Below are positions 1 to 10,640 of a stretch of DNA of 64,000 bases, in pieces; positions within the stretch are counted from its first letter, which is position 1; every line of letters starts with the position of its first letter. The notes under the pieces were generated by a model. It searched no databases and was not told where the DNA came from. It was given only the letters and a program-made list of their open reading frames with translations. The position numbers were made by a program, and so were the translations under genes. Source of the DNA: Monodelphis domestica (Eukaryota > Chordata > Mammalia > Didelphimorphia > Didelphidae); assembly GCF_027887165.1 (NCBI RefSeq), contig NC_077232.1, positions 19,050,755 through 19,114,754 of the forward strand, given 5' to 3'.

Positions 1-662
1 AATCCCAATAAAAATACTCGTCCATTTGGGAATTTTATGGTGATTTAATTAATATAGAGGGAAGGAATTAAGAAGAAGAGAGAGGGGAAAGGGCATAAGA
101 TTTCTCCGGCATAGCCTGAGCCAAGGGGAGTTCAGAGACCTTCCAGCCACAAGGCCTCCGAGATGATGGGCCTCCTAGGACAATGGCATTTTTAGGAAAG
201 GTAAAGGAAAAAAAAAAGAATCAGCCTACACTCTGAGAGAGCTCAGGGAAGATGCATCACCTGAACTACACTACTAAGCTTCTCCAGTATTGTATCAAGG
301 ACACTCACCACCAAACCCAGGCAAAAGCTGCAGCTACGCCAAGACACCCAGCATGCTGCCACCAGCCACCTCTCTGCCAAAAGAGTGCCAGAGGCACCTC
401 TCCACAAAAAGAGACCAGAGAGAGGAAGTGATGCAAAATATATAGACCATTCTTTACATCACTTCCTGCGTCTCACATGTACCAATGGTAACTTAAGCTT
501 GACTTAGGACAGCACAGGTGGTCTGTCAGTTGTTTCTTATTTGTCACTTGCTAGCACATGTCTTTCATAGGCCATCCTCCTCAACACTTAATCCTTAAGT
601 GGGGGTGTAGACATTCTTTATTTTGTTAGACTAAGCAGGGTGGAGTAAATCTAAAATTCACA
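1..662 (-). mobile_element. Retroviral LTR (family LTR-A), reverse orientation, cut by window start
   Basis: Read on the minus strand the element starts TGTGAATTTTAG at 662 and runs off the left edge of the window. It matches the complete copy at 18516-19262 through most of its length, including shared blocks such as 'cattggtacatgt' and 'gttgaggaggatggcctatga'. Termini of the TG...CA type and a U3-like promoter region with CCATTGG make a retroviral LTR the natural reading. It is a broken fossil or solo LTR; whether internal retroviral sequence lies to the left cannot be seen. Family name is not known to me. Confidence 0.75.
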
Positions 663-1600
663 AAGGTAAGAGTTTTAAAATAAATAAACAAATGAACAAG
701 CAAATAAATAAAAAATGCAATCTACTTCCAAAATGGGTCATTTGGAAATGTTTTTTCATGATTTCATAAGTATAATCAATATGATATTGTTCAGCTTCTC
801 ATTGGATGGTATAACAGGAGATTTTAGGAAGCCACATGGATTATGAAGAGAGTGGGATAGAATGTGGTGAAGCAAGACTGATAGGGTTTAACCCTGTTAG
901 AATCTTGGGAGGAGAGGGGATGCTGTGATTTCCAACAGCCAGCTTGACTCTGGAAGGACGATCAGCTCTCACACCCCTGCTTCAACCCTTTGGAAAGTGG
1001 AAACCATTCCTAAAAGAGAATTTAATAAAAGCCTGAATCCCATTGAGACGTATGACTCTCCTATGACTCTGTGAAGAACAAGATCTGAGAGGAAGCTGAT
1101 CAGACCCAGCAGTTTGCCTTTGTGGGGTATTCTCAGAGGGAGACTGGATCGCCCCTGAAGCCTGTCTTCATTTCTGTCCAATCTACAATCTAGAGACTTG
1201 TTTCTAAGTGGATTTAGCCTAGATTTAGTTAAGAATAGAAGGGATTTATCAGGCAGAGAGTGTATTTCAGCATAGCCTCAACTCTAGTCAAGGACAGAAG
1301 AGACTTGCCATCAAAGTCAGTTGGTGGAAAAACAAGTTATATTTTGTTAGCTACAGGGAATAAACCTCAATCCACTTCCTTCACCCCATACCTAGTTATC
1401 GACGTTATTAAACCATTCTATCTCAGAGAAGCAGTCAGATTGATTACTCACTGGCCTGAGGTCAGAGAGAGCAGCCATTTTTGCTCTCTGGCCTTGAAGA
1501 GACTTCCCTGTCAGACCAGGTTCTGTAAAATCCTGGTCGCCCCTTTATACCAGCTAAAGAGGGGATCTCTTCATCTTTAACAATGGTGGAGAGTTAGAGG
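663..1600. other. Unassigned sequence, possible old LTR in the right half
   Basis: No gene is supported. Short open frames on both strands lack any family resemblance. Between about 1190 and 1590 the minus strand has a TATA-like 'ggtataaaggggc' box near 1540 and a CT-rich flank, which would fit an old LTR promoter, but I see no second copy in the window and no clear TG...CA ends. Confidence 0.25.
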
Positions 1601-2690
1601 GGAAGAGAGATTTTGGAATTTAAAATTTTGAAAGAAAAAAATATTTAAATTAAATATTTATTTTTTAGAGAGAGGATGATGACACAGTTGGTAGTCCCAT
1701 TGTATACTACTCTGGTCACATCAAAATAAGTATTATGTGAATGAATGGCATTATTTTCAGAATAGGTGTAATAAGCAGAATCATTGTCAAAGACAAAGTA
1801 GATTTGCATATTTTGCAAATATGAAGAGGTTTACATGAGCATGCTGAGATTGCCAGGTATCCTGCTTCCCTGGGTTCTTCTACCATTCAAGGGAAGCCTC
1901 CTTGGTTTGGGTACAGTGATCCCCATTTGACCTGGGAGTTCAAGCCATGTTAAAATGAGGGCTAGTTTCCAGGTGAAATGGCACAGTCAGCCATGCCACT
2001 AGGGAAGCCTGGAAGTACCAGGATGCCTAGGACTTAAGCCAAAGTGGGGTCTTAGACTTTGAATTTAGAACTGTGCTCTATAGGATCTGAGAACTGAGAA
2101 CCCAATATCCTGCCAATCCACCCAGAGCTGATGATGTGGATGGGAATTATATTTGTGGGAAATAAGTTTGCTTGTGATTATAGATTTTGAAATAAATATT
2201 CCTTTGTAAAAGGATATGTTAGAGGCTAAACAAAATGAGCATAGAGGAACCTCACCTCCCATACCCAAGATAGAAGTACACTGATGAGAGAGATGTCCAT
2301 TTCCAAAGAGTCTAGGCATCCCCAAACTCCTTTAATGGTACTTGAAAACACTAGGTGAGGACTGAAATGGAATGTGCCTGGCCTTCTAGCCAATAAGGGC
2401 CAGGATAATAAGTGTTAACATGTAGCCTAGAGGAGAGAAAACAAAGTAGGATCATGATAACTGTTGTTTGGTATTTGAAAGATTATGATATGACAGAAGG
2501 ATTAGACTTGGTCTACTTAGCCTTAAATGCAGAACTAACAGTAATGGATATATTCAACAGGGAAATTGAAGCTTGATCTGAAGAAAACATTCCTAAAAAT
2601 TGATGTTATCCAAAAGAGGAATGTATTGTTCAAAGAGTTTATGGCTGCCCCCTCAATGGAGGCCTTAATAAAAAGAATAAACAACCACAT
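1601..2690. other. Intergenic sequence, nothing recognised
   Basis: AT-rich single-copy-looking DNA. The open frames present are short, start at chance ATGs and show no protein family features. A TTTATT at 2705-2710, just right of this stretch, is an AATAAA on the minus strand and could serve as poly(A) signal of the OR5B-like gene about 650 bp upstream. Confidence 0.4.
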
Positions 2691-3158
2691 TAGTCAATCA
2701 ATCCTTTATTTGACCAGTAAATAAGATGTTTGTTATTTAATCCATTCTATGTACCAGATGTTATATTAATCACTAAAGTTACAAAGATTTTTAAAAAAGA
2801 ATACAAGGCTGTTGCCTTCATGGACTTTACATTCTATTGAGAAAAAAAAACAACATAAACACATAATTATGTATTAAAATTATGTAAAGAAAATGAAAGG
2901 CAATTTCAGTGAGAGGAAGCCTTAACAACTGAATAAATTAAAAAGGCCTGATTTGGGGAGGGGAGAGGAGGAAGGGATGCATCCTGTTTGGTTTGGAAGT
3001 TAGACATTATAAGAGATAGAGATGACGAAAGAGTATATTCAAGCCTGAGGCAAGTCTGTTCAGGGATGGAGGAGTGTCTAAGGAGATAGAAGTTTGAATG
3101 TGAAAAACATTAAGTAGATCACGTTCCTGGACCATAGTATGAAGCAAACAATAAGAAG

Positions 3159-3206
<48 letters not shown>

Positions 3207-3340
3207 TTGCTCTTAATCTGGATCCTGGTTGTGATGACATTTAAATACCAGGTGAAACAATTGTCTATCTCATCCTGAAGCTAAGGAGAAACCATTGGAG
3301 TTAAGGATAAAGAATTAAGAAGATCTTTATAGTGTTTCCT
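2690..3340. mobile_element. Old CR1/L3-like LINE remnant interrupted by a CA repeat
   Basis: Scattered blocks ('ctatgtaccagatgttat', 'ttcatggactttacattcta', 'ggagaaaccattggagtt') follow the order of a LINE 3' region that is very common in marsupials and monotremes and that I associate with L3/CR1. Divergence is high. A related piece is at 4960-5130. Assignment is from remembered pattern only. Confidence 0.4.
3160..3205. repeat. (CA)22 microsatellite
   Basis: Uninterrupted CA dinucleotide repeat, 22 units. It creates a spurious minus-strand open frame of alternating Cys-Val codons. Confidence 0.98.
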
Positions 3341-3356
3341 CCCTAAAAATGTAAGC

Positions 3357-4295
3357 CTATGAACATCTTTGCCTCCTGGCAGCTTTCTGGAGAGCCCTCT
3401 TGACTTCTTTGTTCCTCAAGCTATAGATCAGAGGATTCAACATGGGAATGATCATGGTATAGAACACTGATGCTGTTTTGTCTGTATCCATGGAATGATT
3501 AGTGCTGGGTTGTAAGTACATGAAGATTGTTGACCCATAGAATATGGACACAGCTGTGAGGTGGGTAGCACAGGTAGAGAAGGCTTTCTGTCGGCCTTCA
3601 GAAGAGCGAATCTTCAAGATGGTGATGAAAATGAACAAGTAGGAGGCCAAGATGACCAGGATGGCAAAAAAGGCAGTGAATCCCCCTACAATAAAGAGCA
3701 CCCATTCTGCGGTGTGGCTGTCAGAGCAAGAGAGATCGAGGAGTGGAGGGATGTCACAGAAGAAGTGATGGATCACATTAGAATTGCAGAAAAACAGGCT
3801 AAATGTGTCTCCTGTGTGAATGGCAGAATTCAGAAAGCCACAGATATAGGAAGCAATGGCCAGACCAGCACATACACTTGTTGTCATGGTGGTGGTATAA
3901 TGGAGAGGCCTACACACAGCTGCATGGCGATCATAAGCCATTGTGGCTAAGAGAAAATTTTCAGTGGAGGCAAAGGCCAGAAAGAAGAGCATCTGGGCAG
4001 CACATCCATTGTAGGAGATGACCTTATTCCCCATGAGAAACCCAGCCATCATCTTGGGTGTAATGGCTGAAGAGTAACCAAAATCCACCAGAGAGAGGTT
4101 ACTGAGGAAAAAATACATAGGAGTGTGGAGGTGGGAGTCCCAGGAGATCATGGCCACCATGCCCAGGTTCCCCACTAATGTAATGAGGTAGATGAGGGTA
4201 AAAAGCAAAAAGAAGGGCACCTGAAGCTCTGGGGCATCTGTCAATCCCAAAAGAATAAACTCATTCACCTGTGTCCTATTTTCCATAGATGCCAT
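3357..4295 (-). CDS. Olfactory receptor, family 5 subfamily B-like, intact
   Basis: A single-exon class II odorant receptor of 312 residues, a seven-helix G-protein-coupled receptor of the olfactory neuron ciliary membrane that couples to Golf. Visible landmarks: N-glycosylation site N6-R7-T8; GN in helix 1 (G42 N43); [13 protein letters not shown] at 56-68; extracellular cysteines C98, C170, C180, C190; MAYDR at 119-123; SY in helix 5 (S218 Y219); [10 protein letters not shown] at 237-246; [12 protein letters not shown] at 284-295. The order and wording closely follow human OR5B12 and its relatives as I remember them (for example '[13 protein letters not shown]', 'HYTTTMTT', 'ICGFLN'), so subfamily OR5B is likely; the exact orthologue is not resolved. 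The DRY motif reads DRH (codon 3924-3926). Met1 has C at -3 and G at +4; Met4 (4286) aligns with the usual family start MEN, so either may be used. Length is normal for the family and there is no break. Confidence 0.95.
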   Translation of the reverse strand: MASMENRTQVNEFILLGLTDAPELQVPFFLLFTLIYLITLVGNLGMVAMISWDSHLHTPMYFFLSNLSLVDFGYSSAITPKMMAGFLMGNKVISYNGCAAQMLFFLAFASTENFLLATMAYDRHAAVCRPLHYTTTMTTSVCAGLAIASYICGFLNSAIHTGDTFSLFFCNSNVIHHFFCDIPPLLDLSCSDSHTAEWVLFIVGGFTAFFAILVILASYLFIFITILKIRSSEGRQKAFSTCATHLTAVSIFYGSTIFMYLQPSTNHSMDTDKTASVFYTMIIPMLNPLIYSLRNKEVKRALQKAARRQRCS

Positions 4296-4315
4296 TTGGA
4301 AGTGAGATCATTGAC

Positions 4316-4343
4316 CTGCAACATAAAAAATCATTAGAAGAAT
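4316..4343 (-). promoter_or_regulatory. Candidate splice acceptor upstream of the OR5B-like coding exon
   Basis: Read on the minus strand, 'gattttttatgttgcag' ends at 4316, 20 bases before the first ATG. Olfactory receptor genes normally have one or more 5' non-coding exons and an acceptor just before the single coding exon. An ATG inside the short leader is out of frame. The donor exon is not identified. Confidence 0.55.
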
Positions 4344-4532
4344 TAACTCTCTAATATGAATTATGGCAAAAAACATATCCTTTGTATGAGTACTGGGGAC
4401 AGGGACTGATGGTCCAGAGAGTCTTGGAGGTTGTCACCAGAGCTATCATTGAACCATCAAATTCTGTACTTCTAGATTCCTCTTGAGAAAGAGGTTGTTT
4501 TCCTTGTGTTTCCTGTCTTTTTCAATCTTTCA

Positions 4533-4735
4533 GGGGGCAGCTCAGTGGATAGAGAGCCAGGTCTAGAAATGTGAGGTCCTTGGTTCAAATCTGGCCTTAG
4601 ACACTTCCCAGCTGTGTGACCCTGGGCAAGTCACTTGACCCCCATTGCCTAGTCCTTACCACTCTTCTGCCTTGGAACCAATACACAGTATTGATTCCAA
4701 GATGGAAAGTAAGGGGTTTTGTTGTGTTTTTTTTT
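4533..4735 (+). mobile_element. Marsupial tRNA-derived SINE, type 1
   Basis: Reference copy for 'type 1' in this annotation. It has a tRNA-like head (box A-like 'agctcagtggatagag', box B-like 'ggttcaaatct'), the block 'gtgtgaccctgggcaagtca', and a 3' part containing 'cttggaaccaatacacagta' followed by 'ggaaagtaagg' and a T/A-rich tail. It matches eight other copies in the window. It is non-coding and would have been moved by LINE machinery in trans; the database subfamily name is uncertain. Confidence 0.85.
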
Positions 4736-4959
4736 AAGTGATACACTCCTTTAGGGTCAGTATATGCTAATGTCCATGGAAAAGGGGCTAGGCCTTTTCT
4801 CAGAAATAGATTTCATTCATTTTTCAATTGATAAACCATTTTTTGGATTGAGTTGAAGAGAGAAGAGAGTAAGAGAAAGTAAGAGAGAAAGAAACTCTGG
4901 AGGAGAAAAACATAAATAGAACTAATCTATACTGAGGCTCGTCCTGTGAATTGAATTCA

Positions 4960-5130
4960 ATAAAATGAAGATGTATTATGTATCTAGGATGTGGAAACTA
5001 CCATGGAGACACAATGACAAATTTGAAATGACTCCTATCCTCAAGGAGCTTATATTCCATCGAGGGGGGAGAAATGAGTGTGTACACAAATATGTAAACA
5101 GATTACTGACAAATTAATATATAAGTAGCA
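4960..5130. mobile_element. Old CR1/L3-like LINE remnant
   Basis: 'atcctcaaggagcttatatt' and the following stretch match the same common LINE 3' region as at 2690-3340. Short and diverged. Confidence 0.4.
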
Positions 5131-5139
5131 TTAAGCTTG

Positions 5140-5250
5140 TTGTTTATTTTTTTTTCAGTCATGTCTGACTCTTGATGACCCCATTTGGGATATTCTTGGC
5201 AAAGATACTGGAGTGGCTTGTCATTTCCTCCTCCAGATCATTTTTATAGA
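5140..5250 (-). mobile_element. tRNA-derived SINE type 2, 3' end fragment
   Basis: The minus-strand 3' end of a second SINE type: 'cagtcatgtctgactcttga' then 'gaccccatttggga' and 'atactggagtggcttgtcat'. Type 2 differs from type 1 by this RTE-like tail. Confidence 0.7.
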
Positions 5251-5440
5251 TGACAAGCTCTAGACTCAGAGAGTTTGAGTTCCGATCTCATCTAAGATAC
5301 TTACTGCCTCTTTGGCCTTTGGCCAGTCATTTTCCTTACCTAGGACTCATTTGGCTCATATAGAAAATGAAAGGGTTGTTCCCTGAGATCTCCTCTACTT
5401 CCAGAGCTGTTCTCCTATCAGTAGGATATAGACCTTTTCA
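5250..5440 (+). mobile_element. MIR-like SINE remnant
   Basis: Diverged tRNA-SINE pattern: 'gactcagagagtttgagttc', 'gccagtcattttccttacct', 'catatagaaaatgaaagg'. Orientation is plus by the order of head and core. Confidence 0.45.
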
Positions 5441-5711
5441 AAGAATATCATTCTCATATGCTGGATTGAGAACCCTCAAAATTCATTGCAATTAAGGTTT
5501 GGCTTAGGATATATTTGACTGGCTCTGTTAGACAGTATGGTCTTGTGTCCTTGAAGCACAGAAAAGAAAGAGCATTTTTCCTCCACTTCAGATACAACCA
5601 TCTAGTAAATAAGCCTAATCAGGTCTCAGAAAAGACCTGAGATCTAATCCTGCCTTGGAAGCTTATTAAGTTTGTTTTGAACAAAAACAAAAATGACAAG
5701 GACAATATTTT

Positions 5712-5900
5712 ATAGTACGTTATGGATTTCAAATAGTTTTATTAATTTTACCTCATTTGATCCTTACAACAACCCTTTGAAGTATGTGATGTTCTCATTT
5801 TACAGATGAGCAAACTGAGGCTGAGCAAAGTTATGTGACTTTCCCAGGTTTACACAACTAGTAAGTATCTAATAGAGGATTCAAATCATGCATATCTTCT
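5712..5900 (-). mobile_element. MIR SINE
   Basis: 'tcctcatt...ccttacaacaaccctttga' followed by 'cattttacagatgagcaaac' and 'tttacacaactagtaagta' is the MIR core and tRNA part in reverse order. Ancient mammalian repeat, well diverged. Confidence 0.7.
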
Positions 5901-6003
5901 CTCATATTAAATTGTGAGTATCTTGAAGGCCCAGACAGCTTTGAGTCCTTTATATCCCCAGAACTTAGCATAATTCTCAACATATAGTAGGTGCTTTTAT
6001 TAT

Positions 6004-6236
6004 TGTTAAGTTGTTTGGGTTGTTCCTTACTCTTTATAATTTCGTTTGGAGTTTTCTTGGCAACGATACTGGAAGAGTTGGCCATTTCCTTCTCTAACTC
6101 GTTTCACAGATGGGGAAACTGAGGCAAACAGGGTTAAGTGACTTGTCCAGGGTACATAGCTAATAATTATCTAAGGATGGATTTGGGCTTAAGTCTTCCT
6201 GATTTTAAGTTCAGTGTTTTATCTACTGTACTACCC
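6004..6236 (-). mobile_element. tRNA-derived SINE type 2
   Basis: Minus-strand copy with 'gagttttcttggcaacgata', 'cagatggggaaactgaggca' and 'ttaagtgacttgtccagggt' in reverse order of the type 2 element. Moderately diverged. Confidence 0.75.
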
Positions 6237-6359
6237 AATAGTAAGTATTTAATAAATGTTAATTGACTGGCTAAATTGAATCTTCTCAGTATCTGTCACT
6301 TCTGTGAGATAGAAATATTAATATTTATATTTTCTAGGTCATAGGTTTGTGTGTGTGTG

Positions 6360-6612
6360 GTTTGGATAGCCAGGTGTTTCCCTAGATAGCATGCTGGGTC
6401 TGAAATCAAATACACTCATCTTCAAGAGTTCAAATCTGGCCTCAAACACTTGCTAGCTATGTGACCTTGGACAAGCCACTTAACCTTGTTTGCCTTAGTT
6501 TCCTCACCTGAAAATTTAGCTGGAGAAGGAAATGCAAAATATTGCAGTGTCTTCACTAAGAAATCACAAATTGGGTCAGAAAGAGTTTGATACCACTGGA
6601 AAAAACTAAACA
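6360..6612 (+). mobile_element. tRNA-derived SINE type 2
   Basis: Plus-strand copy: tRNA-like head with 'gagttcaaatctggcctcaa', then 'ctatgtgaccttggacaagc', 'cttagtttcctcacctgaaa' and tail 'ttgggtcagaaagagtttga'. Confidence 0.75.
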
Positions 6613-7330
6613 TCTTGTATTTATGTGTGACATACTGTTACAATCTCCAAATTGCTTAGAAAAAAGGAAGATATAATTAATTACACATGCTGTTGGGCTT
6701 AATGTGAGATAGTGGATGAGAAAATGTTCTGAAGAACTTATGATCACAGTGTGGAAAGGACAGAAAAAAAGTAGCCTATAAGGCTAATAATTTTTCTGTC
6801 CATTCCCTACAGTCCTTGAGACAACAAGGAATGATGGGTAAATAGCTAGAATGGGACTTTGGAAAATTTGACTCAACTGTTTCTTAGCTTCATTACCCTG
6901 GACAAGGAACTCAAATTCCTGTAGGAACAGTTTTATAATTTATTAAATGAATATAATAATCATTATGGTATGTAGTTCAGTGATTTGTCTTGATACTAAA
7001 AAAAGATCATGTATAAGAGCTCCCTGAAAATATGGTTTATTATTTTAGACAGGAACCAGGTCCTATTTAACCTTTGTATTTCTCCCCCAACCCCAAATGC
7101 AGACTCTTAGTTTAACATGAGACTCTGTTCATAGTCTTGCTTTCTTCAATGCTTTTTAAAAATTATTAATAAATTATTAATAAATTTTATTTATATTTAT
7201 TTATATTAATAAATACTTGTTATTAAGGCTCTATCTGCATTAGGAGCACAACTATTACCTCTTTCCTTACTGTTTAGAATGTTCCTTTAGTTAATTGCTA
7301 GAAAATCACCTTGAAAACTACAGAAAAGTA
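6613..7330. other. Intergenic AT-rich sequence
   Basis: No gene or clear repeat. Local AT repeats near 7155-7215 ('attaataaatt' runs). Confidence 0.4.
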
Positions 7331-7510
7331 GATAATAATTGCTATCATATTTTCAACATTGTCCAGAGCACCTTGCACAGATCTTTTTGGTCTCATTTTA
7401 CTAAGGGGGGACCTGAGGTCCAGATACTATTAGGAACTTGACCATGGCAAGTATCAGAGACAGAATTTGAGCCCATGTTTCCCTGTAGGAATCTGTCACT
7501 CATTCCACTC
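7330..7510 (-). mobile_element. MIR SINE, diverged
   Basis: 'ggtctcattttactaagggg' then 'aacttgaccatggcaagta' and 'cagaatttgagcccatgtt' follow the MIR order in reverse. Confidence 0.5.
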
Positions 7511-8099
7511 CGCCATGTTTATTCCCTCCCTCTTATCTCCCACTCCCACTCCCAGGCACTGGAATCTAGGATTTACCTCTTAGAATATAGCTAACATTTA
7601 GAAAAAGACTGATGGGCTCCAGAAGAGAAAACTTTCAAGCTCCTTGACAGGTGGGTGTTGGTATTTTGTTTTCTAGTCTCTTAGGCTAACTGGTCAAAAG
7701 CTCCACTATTTGGAGAGCTCATATTTGGCTACTACTACTGTAGGGATGGTCATAGAGTTAGTGGCCTTCCCTCCCACTCAGTTTCAGGATGAATAATAGA
7801 AACAGATGAAGGAAAAATGACCCTGGGGAGGTCTTGCCTCCAGGTGTGTCTCAAGCCAATGAGCTCGATGAGGATTGCATTTGGGTGTTGGTGGCAAATG
7901 ACAGTGAGCAGGTAAGGGCTTCATGCAGACCTTGGAACTTGTCTTTTAAAGACAGACTACTGTGCTATCTTGGAAGCACTTGGGCACTCCCTTGCATCCA
8001 GTTCAATAAATAAGCTTTCCTCTGAGCAGAGAACAAAGCAGATTGCTCAGGGATGCCATCTTTGTCCTTTCTATTTTCACCTTAGCTCATTGTTAGTGA

Positions 8100-8330
8100 A
8101 GTATAGTAGAAAACAACTTGGGCAAGAGAGTCAGAAAACTTGACTTCTGAACCTGATTTAACTAAATGGCAAATCATTCAACTCTTCACAGCCTCAGTTT
8201 ACTCATCTGTAACCCAGGGATATTAATCCTTTCCCTGTATACTTTGAATGACTACAGGTTTTGGGAGAGTTTCAAATGTAATACTACATACAAACAGATA
8301 GTGTGGTGCTTCTAATTAGCTAGACAGTCT
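8100..8330 (+). mobile_element. MIR SINE (inside duplication unit 1)
   Basis: 'gcctcagtttactcatctgt' and the flanking order identify a plus-strand MIR. The same MIR is present at 10095-10310, so it predates the tandem duplication. Confidence 0.65.
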
Positions 8331-8477
8331 AAAAAATGACATTACTTATCTGAATCCCCATTTCCTCAATAAATTGCTGATATTTCCCTGCTCAATAGAA
8401 AAAAATTTTGTAATTTATAATAAATGATCAAAATGTGAACCCTTCTGCTTTGAATAATTACTACTTCTATTATTCTT

Positions 8478-8676
8478 TTTTTTAAACCCTTACCTTCTGT
8501 CTTGGAATAAATACTGGGTATTGGTTCCAAGGCAGAAGAGTGGTAAGGGCTAGGCAATGGGGGTCAAGTGACTTGCCCAGGGTCACACAGCTGGGAAGTG
8601 TCTGAGGCCAGATTTTAACCTAGGACCTCCCATCTCTAGGTTTGGCTCTCCATCCACTGAGCCACCCAGCTTCCCC
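8478..8676 (-). mobile_element. Marsupial tRNA-derived SINE, type 1
   Basis: Full-length minus-strand copy from 'aaacccttaccttctgtctt' to 'gagccacccagcttcccc'. Flanks share 'cttctattattctttt'-like sequence on both sides, an imperfect target duplication. It is absent from the matching place in the second duplication unit, so it inserted afterwards. Confidence 0.85.
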
Positions 8677-9029
8677 CTTCTATTATTATTCTTTTAGACT
8701 ACTCTGAAGTCTATCCAGTAAGACTGTGTCCCATTCAACCATCTTACCTTGGTCCTATCAGCTTAGTGGGTCTGGTATTGAAAGGTATATCTGATTGCTG
8801 GCCGACATGGGCATTTCTCTAGATCCTACGTCTTTATATTTTAGTGAAGCATTCCAAAAAGCCTAAACATGAAAAATGAGAATATAGTTAGGTTATGGCT
8901 GAATAACCAAATTCAAGATAAGTTAGGGATGATTAGATGCCACAGAAAGGCAAACCTGAGGAGCTATTATCAGGGTATGACTGTAACATAGTAGCTTATT
9001 AGCATTTATGGACCCTTTGAAACCCTTAT

Positions 9030-9212
9030 AGAACTCTTTGAATATTTTATTTCATTTTAACTTCATAGCACCTTTGTTGGGAAGGACAAAAGGCATTATT
9101 ATACATCAACTTCCTAATGTGAAAATGGAATCTCAGCAAATAATAGGGGCTTCCCCATGTTCACACACTTAGTGTCAGCAGTAAAATTTGAAACCAGATC
9201 TTCTTGTCTCTC
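9030..9212 (-). mobile_element. MIR SINE, diverged
   Basis: 'gaaaatggaatctcagcaaa' and 'cccatgttcacacacttagt' with a downstream 'aaatttgaaaccagatcttc' follow MIR in reverse. Confidence 0.5.
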
Positions 9213-9453
9213 AGGCATCTAGATGGCATAATGAAAGAGTGCCAGGTTTGGAGTCTGGCATCTTCCTGAGTTCAAATTTGACCTCAGACACTTAATAGCA
9301 GTGTCAACCTGAACAAAGCACTTTACCCTTTTTGCCTCAGTTTCTTCATCTGTAAAATGAACTGGAAAAGGAAAGGCATACCACTCCAATATCTTTGCCA
9401 AGTAAAGCCCAAATGGGGTCATAAAAAGTCAGACACAGCTAAAATCAATGAAC
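9213..9453 (+). mobile_element. tRNA-derived SINE type 2
   Basis: Nearly complete plus copy: 'ggcatctagatggcataatg' head, 'cagtttcttcatctgtaaaa', 'ataccactccaatatctttg', tail 'aaatggggtcataaaaagtc'. Confidence 0.85.
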
Positions 9454-9479
9454 AATTCCCTATCTCTAAGACTATTGCT

Positions 9480-10640
9480 CTATTCAGTATATTGAACTCT
9501 CTTCTATCATCACTCCTGTCATAAGTGTTAGGTTCTAGGATTTGATTTCTCAGAACTTACCTGATGTCAAGAAAAGGATCAATAAGAGTTCCAAAAGACA
9601 AAGGTATTCAAACACATTGATAGGTAGTGGTTGAAGCTAAAGTCTTAATACCAGGAAATAAATGTCGTTATTGAAATAAGCTGCCTTCAAATCCCTGGAA
9701 CTAAGTGGTCAAAGATCACTAGATCCTGATGGGTCATCTCTAGCTACTGTGGCATTGGGATTGGCAAGAAAATTAGTGACTTCCTCTCCAATTTGTTTCA
9801 GATGAAAATAGATAGCAGAAGAATGAGAGAGAGACTCAGGAGGGTCCTTCCTCCAAGTAGGTCCCATACCAATGAGTCCCCAAAATAGTGTTATCTGGAT
9901 GTTTGTGACTGATGATAGTGATCAGTTAGGAGTTTATACAGATCTTTAAGTATAGTCCCTTGGTGACATTAGGCAGTGCCAGAGTAAAAGCACAAACACA
10001 AGTCATTAAACCTGCTCCAACTATAGGGACCAAATCTGATTGTCCAGGGAGATCATCCTCTCATTTTCTATTTTCATCTTTGTAATTCTTAGCTCATTGT
10101 TAGTGAACTGGGAGTGGAGAAGGTATCGGACTTTGGAATCAGAATACTCAGTTTCTAGTTTGGATTCAACCACTTCCTTACTATTTGACTTTGGCAATCC
10201 AATCAAATTCTCCAATCCTCAGTTTACTCATCTATAAAATAGAAATAACAATCACTTCTCTATAAACTTTTAAGAATTATTATATAAATCCAATATAATA
10301 CTAGAATAGACAAAATAATATAATATCTCTTATTAGTGACAGAACTTTCAAGATATGGCATAATGAGTCTGAATCTGTTTCCTCATCCTTGAATATTTTC
10401 CCTACCTACCTTATAAGGATATAAAGAAGAAAGAATTTGGTGAATCCATAAATATATAAACTATTGTGGTTTTAATCATTACTGATAAAAATTTTCTATT
10501 AATCTATGTTGAGGTTTATCCCTGAGATTGTGTCCAATTCATTCATTTTATCCTGGTCCCCTCAGCCTAATGGACCTATTCCTGAAGGACAAATGTACAG
10601 AAGATATACTAACCTCATCAATTCAGGAAATATTTTATTT
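9480..10640. repeat. Tandem segmental duplication, unit 2
   Basis: Second, diverged copy of the segment at 7540-8880, in the same orientation about 1.9 kb away. Shared anchors are listed for unit 1; in addition 'tgtgtcc...attca...cttggtcc' near 8720 matches 'tgtgtccaattcattca' near 10528. No open frame with receptor features is present. Confidence 0.65.
10095..10310 (+). mobile_element. MIR SINE (inside duplication unit 2)
   Basis: 'cctcagtttactcatctata' with flanking order identifies MIR; counterpart of the copy at 8100-8330. Confidence 0.6.

Larger units (their letters stand above)
7540..8880. repeat. Tandem segmental duplication, unit 1
   Basis: Runs in the same order as 9480-10640: shared blocks include 'tggtcaaag', 'agtggccttccctccca'/'agtgacttcctctccaa', 'ccaatgag', 'tttctattttca', 'ttagctcattgttagtgaa', and the MIR that follows. 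Similarity is clearly below that of recent duplicates, and unit 1 carries a type 1 SINE absent from unit 2. It lies upstream of the minus-strand OR5B-like gene and may be flanking DNA of a receptor duplicated and lost, but no receptor coding sequence is visible in it. Confidence 0.65.

Noticed and set aside
1260-1580. 106-codon plus frame near the window start
   Set aside because: No start context, domain or homology pattern; overlaps possible LTR-like sequence.
3007-3240. 77-codon minus-strand frame rich in Cys-Val
   Set aside because: Produced by the CA microsatellite.
3561-3950. 129-codon plus-strand open frame opposite the OR5B-like gene
   Set aside because: It is the antisense shadow of the receptor; composition follows receptor codons and no family features are present.
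4533-4640. tRNA gene from A-box and B-box-like motifs
   Set aside because: The motifs belong to the SINE head; no cloverleaf with proper anticodon stem and terminator, and the same sequence recurs as a repeat.
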